Shown: one piece after another, positions 58,909 through 64,000 of the stretch | Numbering within the stretch: position 1 is the first letter of the stretch | Layout of the letters: each line of letters begins with the position of its first letter | Source of the DNA: Hydnum rufescens UP504 | Lineage: Eukaryota > Basidiomycota > Agaricomycetes > Cantharellales > Hydnaceae | DNA length: 64,000 bases | Assembly: GCA_014904985.1 (NCBI GenBank) | Contig: MU129057.1 | Coordinates: 62,655-126,654 of the forward strand | Direction: 5' to 3' | Translations under genes and position numbers: made by a program | The notes under the pieces: model-generated | Databases searched by the model: none | The model's input: the letters and a program-made list of their open reading frames with translations, nothing else | What the model was told of the DNA's origin: nothing

Positions 58909-60200
58909 ATGGGCACGCCTGAAGCTCCCGACTTGACTGGCTGCATCGTTCGCTTGGGCTCGGAGCCCATAGCCACGGTGGGTACTCCTCAGTTTGGAGA
59001 GGGGACCTGCAGTGCCCCGCGCCCAACGATCCAAACCGATGCCTTCAGGTGCTCTTGCCGTTCTTTGATGGCTCCCCCTACCGTTCCTATGTGCTGACGG
59101 GATAGGACTAGGTCGCTATCAAGGTGCTTCGTGCATCTCATACAGATGAGCATACGGCCAAAAGGAAGCTCCAAAAGGTATTCCTGGTCCGCAGCACTTT
59201 GAGCGGGGCAATCTTCGCTCATGATGGACTGCAGCGTCTATATGCAGAAATGCGCGTATGGACCCACTTGGACCACGAAAATGTAGTCACATTGCTAGGC
59301 CATACTCAAGAACTCGAAGGACCTGGTCTTGTGTCAATATGGCATCCTCATGGCAGTATTCTGAACTACTTGGCGAATAATACGGCCGCCAACCGAGAGG
59401 TTCTTGTATGTTACATCGACCTGCTTGGACCGATAGCTCGATTACTCATGGGTTTTTATCCTGACACAGTGTGCAGATATTGCATTGGGCTTGCAGTACC
59501 TACACGAACATGAACCTCGTATCATACATGGTGATCTCAAAGGAGTACGTTTGAATGCAGCTCCCAGACCGGTGGTGGTGTTTGTCTCTCATAATTGATA
59601 TTCAGGCAAACGTTTTGATCGACTCGAAGGGGAAAGCCAGCATCACTGATTTCGGCCTGTCGATAATCCTCGATGGTGCACCCACTGGCCACACGTCATC
59701 GAATTTTGGAGGATCGTTGCGATTTTTAGCACCAGAACTTCTCGATGAATCCAGCAGAACAATACACACAGACATATATGCATACGCATGCACTTGTATT
59801 GAGGTAGTATTCCTTCGCTACTTTATTCTACTATACTCTGGTTTATATCTTACTTTTATTTGTGATTCCCTCTAGATCTTGTTTGACCAACAGCCGTACC
59901 ACCAAATCTCCAATCAAGGTCACCTCCTGCGGGCCATAATCGAGAACGTACCACCCTATAAACCGCCGAACGAGGAAGTCACCTTCCCCTTGTTTTTGCG
60001 ACTTTTGCAATGTTGTTGGCAACACGACCGATCCAGTCGGCCAGCATTGAGTTTGATCATCGACATCATACAGCGCTGCCTATACCGTACTTATTGGGAA
60101 AACCTCACCGTTCATCAAGGCATTGTATGTGCTCTTTCTGTACAATGCGCTCCCAGTTTCGTGACCTAGATTATTCGGCTACAGGGGCAACGCCTTCGTC
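58909..60200 (+). CDS. Tyrosine-kinase-like (TKL) protein kinase domain
   Basis: The start MGTPEAPDLTGCIVRLGSEP leads through PQFGE to VAIKVLRASH (about 59,113, after a GTGCTC-TAG intron), giving the catalytic Lys. Later motifs: EMRVWTHLDHENVVTLLGHT (alpha-C and beta 4), DIALGLQYLHEHEPRIIHGD then LKG|ANVLID across an intron (catalytic loop HGDLKGAN), DFGLSIILDG (DFG), LRFLAPELL (APE), HTDIYAYACTCIE, LFDQQPYHQI, and CCWQHDRSSRPALSLIIDII ending the C-lobe at about 60,070. All catalytic residues are present; HGD in place of HRD is usual in mushroom TKL kinases. The glycine loop looks poor. The reading frame seems to continue into the RasGEF region (see findings). Confidence 0.8.
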
Positions 60201-62762
60201 TTATGGCCCTTCCTGAAAATGAGCGCGAGTGCGAGGCAACCCTGTCCGCAGTCGCCGACGATGGACTCAGCATCGACGTAATGTACCATTCCACCTCGTT
60301 CTGTCGATTTCCGATCTATCAGCGTTATCGCTGGACGTGGATGAATGGAAATAGACTTGAACGTGCGTCGTCTTTCGTTATTTCGCATATTTAGGAACAG
60401 GCCCTGATTCTCCAGTAGACTCGAAGGATCCCGATCCATCCCATTCTCTTAACGAACATTCTGACTGCTCCATTCTCGCCACCTCTCCATTCCTTCCAGG
60501 AGAGGCCGTGCCGTCATCACCCTCATCTCCACATGTCTCAGAGTGGAGACGCTATTCAGCGAAATTTCGCCTGCCCTACTCATCTACTGTGTCCTACGAA
60601 ACATACAACGAAGCCCCCTTTAAATTGGTATGCATAGTGCTTGGCCGTAGGGTCGCCCGTCTGATTCTTTATCCACTTATAGCCCGTCCATAGTCCACCC
60701 CCCCTGAAGCCTCAAGATGGTAGTGTTTCTCAGGCAGATCCTCCCTCGTTATACATTTCGTCTCCACAAACAATACCCTCTGATTTTGGGTTCCGACCAC
60801 CCACCAGTACTCCCCCTTCAAGCTCGTCCCCACGACACGCACCTCCACGCCTGTTACCGCTACCCGGAGCGAGGGGTCGCTCTGGGCCTCGAACTACACA
60901 TGGGATGCTGCCACCACTCGTCATCCCGTCATCCCCTCTCTCCAGTGCCCAGGAGGGACCCCTCGGCAAAACACATGTTATCCGCGCATCCCATTTTTAC
61001 CTCCCGTCACCTTCCTCGCCAAACACCAAAGAAGCCATGCCCAGGAGTGCCGGCCCACAGCAACACTATCCATCGCGAGATCAGCCACTGCCTTGGTATC
61101 TTCGACCGTCTTGGACAGCATCAGAGGTCATTATAGACGCACATGGCCAACTCAAGGCAGGAACCGTGCGGTCTCTCATTGAAGGGCTCACAATGAATGA
61201 ACCAAGTATGTGTTTGATCCTTGAATCCGACGTTGAGTGTTCATCTCATAATTCCATCTCCAGACGTCTCCCAAGATGTGTTTCTCTTGACGTATCCAAC
61301 ATTTATGTCAGCGGCGTCTGTCGTTGATTTACTAGCAGAACGGTATGAAATGGGGGAGCCTCGTGGTCTGTCCCAGGACGAATTTGAAAAGTGGAAGACT
61401 AGGAAGTTGTGGCCAGTGCAGAGCAAGTATGTCACTTTAGTGCTGTCCTCTTAGCCTTAACTGACGTGGATATCAGCGTCCTGAACGTTATCACCAGCTG
61501 GCTGATGGGACACCACATGATTGAGTTGGGTTCCACCGTTGTGGATGGGGTCAAACAGTTCCTCCAGTTAATCCGATCTCATCCCAAGAACGAAACCGTT
61601 GCCAAGAGACTACTGAAAACGATTGATTCGATGGTGTGTATATTCACATGCCGCTCATTTACACTATCTGGAAATCTGAGAGTCGTTGGTATGCTTTTCC
61701 CACCTTGTACCATAATTAGGTGGATGATCGGCACTGTCTCCCGTCTCCGGTCTCTGCTTTATCAAGCCCCATCAAGACCAAGAGGTCCTATCTCATTTGG
61801 CGCCGCCCACAAAAAGTGGATTTCATCACCCTCAACCCTACCGAAGTGGCGCAACAGCTCACCCTCATGGAATATCGACTCTACAACGAAATTCGGCCCA
61901 GCGAGCTTCTCACTTGGTCCAGCTGTCAAGACCAGTTGAATCCCAAGGTCAGGAACCTCGCACGTTTTCTCCATTTCAACAAATGCATTGCCAAATTCGT
62001 GGCCTTGTCAATCTTTTCGGCTTCGGAATCGCCTCGCCGGGATGAGACGATCTCCCATTTTCTCCAAGTTGCGGAGGTAAGGAACTTTCCAATTCTTTTG
62101 TGTGGAATCCACCTGCCTACCTGCCTGTCACGGGGCGGGGGGAGAGATGACTGAATAGGGGCTCTCTATCTCAGATGTGCCGTACCCTGGGGAATTTTTC
62201 CACAGTTGAATCCACCATTGCGGGCATCCACGCGGGATTTTCGCCCTCGCCCTCGGAAGATCTGGAAAACATCCAGCTCGTCGAGCCGCGACTGGAGGAG
62301 CTTCGGACGTTAGTCAGTGCTGACAGTAATTACAGCGGTTTGCGGGCCGCTTACCAAGGCCTCTCGGGCTCATGTGTGCCGTTCATTGGTCAGTGCCTGT
62401 CTGTGAATCTTTTCCCCATAATTGGCACCGCCCCCCGTCTTCTTTAGTTTGAAAGAGGGTTTTTTTAAATTAATAATTCTTGTTCTTCTGCTACAGAAAT
62501 GTATTTGCCATTGCTGGTCGATGTGCACCAGCAATTTCACGATAATGTCCCTGTCCCTGTCGACTCGGGCGGTGGTGGCGGCAGCGGCAGCGGCGGCTCG
62601 CATCGGTCTACGCTTATCAACTTTATGAAACGCCAGCGTCTGGCTGAAGTCTGCAAGCAGGCCTTGCGATTCCAGGGCATGCCGAATTCCAACTTGATTC
62701 ATAATCCCGAATTGGCGGAGATCCTGGACGATAAATTGGAGTTTGCCAGTTCCCCTGTTTAG
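60201..62762 (+). CDS. RasGEF-domain protein (Cdc25-type), possibly fused to the kinase
   Basis: Likely a Ras guanine-nucleotide exchange factor. A low-complexity Ser/Pro linker (60,400-61,000) precedes WYLRPSWTASEVIIDAHGQL (61,096-61,170). A RasGEF N-motif follows: DVSQDVFLLTYPTFMSAASV and EKWKTRKLWPVQS, then NVITSWLMGHHMIELGSTVV. The catalytic domain follows, with LNPTEVAQQLTLMEYRLYNE (about 61,830), VRNLARFLHFNKCIAKFVAL, LEELRTLVSADSNYSGLRAA, VPFIEMYLPLLVDVHQQFHD, LINFMKRQRLAEVCKQALRF and ELAEILDDKLEFASSPV, TAG at 62,760-62,762. A glycine/serine run interrupts the catalytic domain at about 62,565. Several introns were seen. Another piece at 62,865-62,990 (ERRFSPLLHRRLDHF) may be further C-terminal exon sequence. 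Confidence 0.75.
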
Positions 62763-63201
62763 TATGTGTGCGTATTGTGCTGGTCTGGTTGTATGTTTTA
62801 CTATTAAGATATTTATTAACGTGATCTCATTATTACCTACCTGGGGATTCTTGCCTCAAATAGGGATGTCGAACGGCGGTTCTCACCACTTCTTCACCGC
62901 CGCCTCGATCATTTCGATTTACTGTCTCTCCTCCTTGCAACTGCTACCAACCTGCTCACTCATGTACCTTTTTTTTTTGCACCGCTGACTGGTTCAAAGA
63001 TGATACTCCTCAGACAAAAGCCTGGTTACCTATACATTGGACATTTAACACCGGACTTGTATTTAGCAATCATTCTTTTTCTCCTTGCTTGCTTCTATGT
63101 TATCTTGGCGTAATTTTCACCCCCACATCATCCTCGTCATCCGTCATCATTATCATCTTGGACACGAAATGAATACGATGTTTTTTTTGTAGTGACGACA
63201 A

Positions 63202-64000
63202 TTACAGAGTGACTATCAAGCATGAACTTGTAGACCTCCTAGCCTTTGGAACACAAGTGACACACGCAAGTTGGCTATCACGGAGGACGTGATGAGCGTC
63301 AGTCAGGCCTTCCACCATTCTCTGGGAGCCGGTGTCTGTGAGAAAGAAGCTCGGGACGGCTCTCGGACTGCCTGCCGGGGGGTACGGGAATCGGCGACGA
63401 TCGAGGCGGTGGATGGAATGGCTGTTGCTGTTGTTGGTTTGCGTAGGAGATGCAACTACTACGCCAATCAAGGCGACGGCAGATGTTAATGAAACGTTCA
63501 ATAAAAAGAAGAGAGTAATCACCTTGATCGTCCGTCTTCCCCCGATCTTCTCCGCGTCGTTGTCGGCCGTATTGACGGCCTCTTGACGAATCCTGATCAT
63601 CCAACTCTGAAGACGCTGGGTCATCCTCGGGGGTGCCTCTCGGCTTCTAGTAACCCAAAGGGCCGTCAATGTCAACACCCTAACAATGAAGACAAAGGCT
63701 TGGAAACGTACGATATCTCGTCATAACCAACGGAAGAACGGCTCCGACGATGTCTGACCCGGAAAGGATGAACATCTGGGGATCCAATAGTGGGGTCGAG
63801 ATGGGGCCTTCCACGGGAGCGAGTGACGGAACGGCTGTAACTTGGATCATAGTACGGGTTCTCCACGCATATATATCTTTTAGTTGGGCTGCGCAAGTCG
63901 ACGTGCGCTAGTTTTTACATACCGAAATGCTGCCGGAGGGATAGGTAACATCGAGGTGACGATACCCGCGAAATCTAAACGGTTATGAATGATGTGGTCG
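63202..64000 (-). CDS. Uncharacterised gene, C-terminal part, N-terminus beyond window
   Basis: Minus-strand exons include KRYICVENPYYDPSYSRSVT and RGRPHLDPTIGSPDVHPFRV (about 63,860-63,730), then RTKDEDDPASS-like acidic/Arg-rich sequence with GRQRRGEDRG (about 63,570), YANQQQQQPFHPPPRSSPIP (about 63,430) and CVPKARRSTSSCLIVTL ending at about 63,202. It is low complexity, with Arg/Ser and Gln/Pro-rich pieces. No domain was recognised. Frame changes between exons agree with introns but were not all resolved. Confidence 0.4.

Overview
The window is a piece of a filamentous basidiomycete (Agaricomycete) nuclear genome. The evidence is: short introns (about 50-110 bp) with GTRNGT donors; a HymA/Mo25 gene, GLE1, a fungal three-domain tRNA ligase, GNA1 and RPS14; laccase-type multicopper oxidase paralogues; a tyrosine-kinase-like kinase; and Ty3/gypsy and Ty1/copia debris. 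Expanded laccases and TKL kinases would fit a Rhizoctonia-like fungus, but that is inference only.

Layout. (1) 1-2,121 is the 3' end of a decayed chromodomain Ty3/gypsy element on the minus strand with its LTR and polypurine tract. It abuts a truncated 5' fragment of a laccase gene (2,122-2,390). (2) 2,391-8,440 is gene-poor and holds copies of a dispersed element with ~160-bp internal periodicity and a tRNA-like head, plus a solo gypsy LTR with a 5-bp target-site duplication. (3) 8,440-16,545 is the most unusual region. Units on the minus strand look like introns with a palindromic stem-loop at their centre (hairpin B), separated by exon-like segments that end in a different palindrome (hairpin A, ACCACACACCC type). 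The exon-like segments I translated in full are not open in any frame. The units are arranged head-to-head around a ~650-bp palindrome, with two plus-strand copies to the right. A 772-bp N gap lies inside the array, and the sequence on its two sides overlaps. (4) 16,545-25,290 holds a gene fragment similar to fungal O-fucosyltransferase-like proteins, cut at both ends by copies of one repeat. A gypsy LTR, a copia RNase H remnant and a long fold-back element with an 11-bp target-site duplication follow. (5) 25,295-38,215 holds three minus-strand laccase-type genes; the first looks intact, the other two carry frame damage. (6) 38,200-64,000 is a conventional gene-dense arm: GNA1 (-), GLE1 (+), a U2 snRNA (+), an uncharacterised Ser/Pro-rich gene (+), tRNA ligase (-), HymA/Mo25 (+), RPS14 (+), tRNA-Phe (-), a TKL kinase whose frame appears to run on into a RasGEF domain (+), and the end of an unknown gene (-).

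The right arm is housekeeping: RNA processing and export (GLE1, tRNA ligase, U2), translation (RPS14, tRNA-Phe), cell-wall precursor synthesis (GNA1) and morphogenesis or signalling (HymA, kinase/RasGEF). The left 25 kb is repeat-dominated. The main candidate for something undescribed is the intron/hairpin array, whose stems change on both sides in a compensating way and which is bounded by a large inverted duplication.
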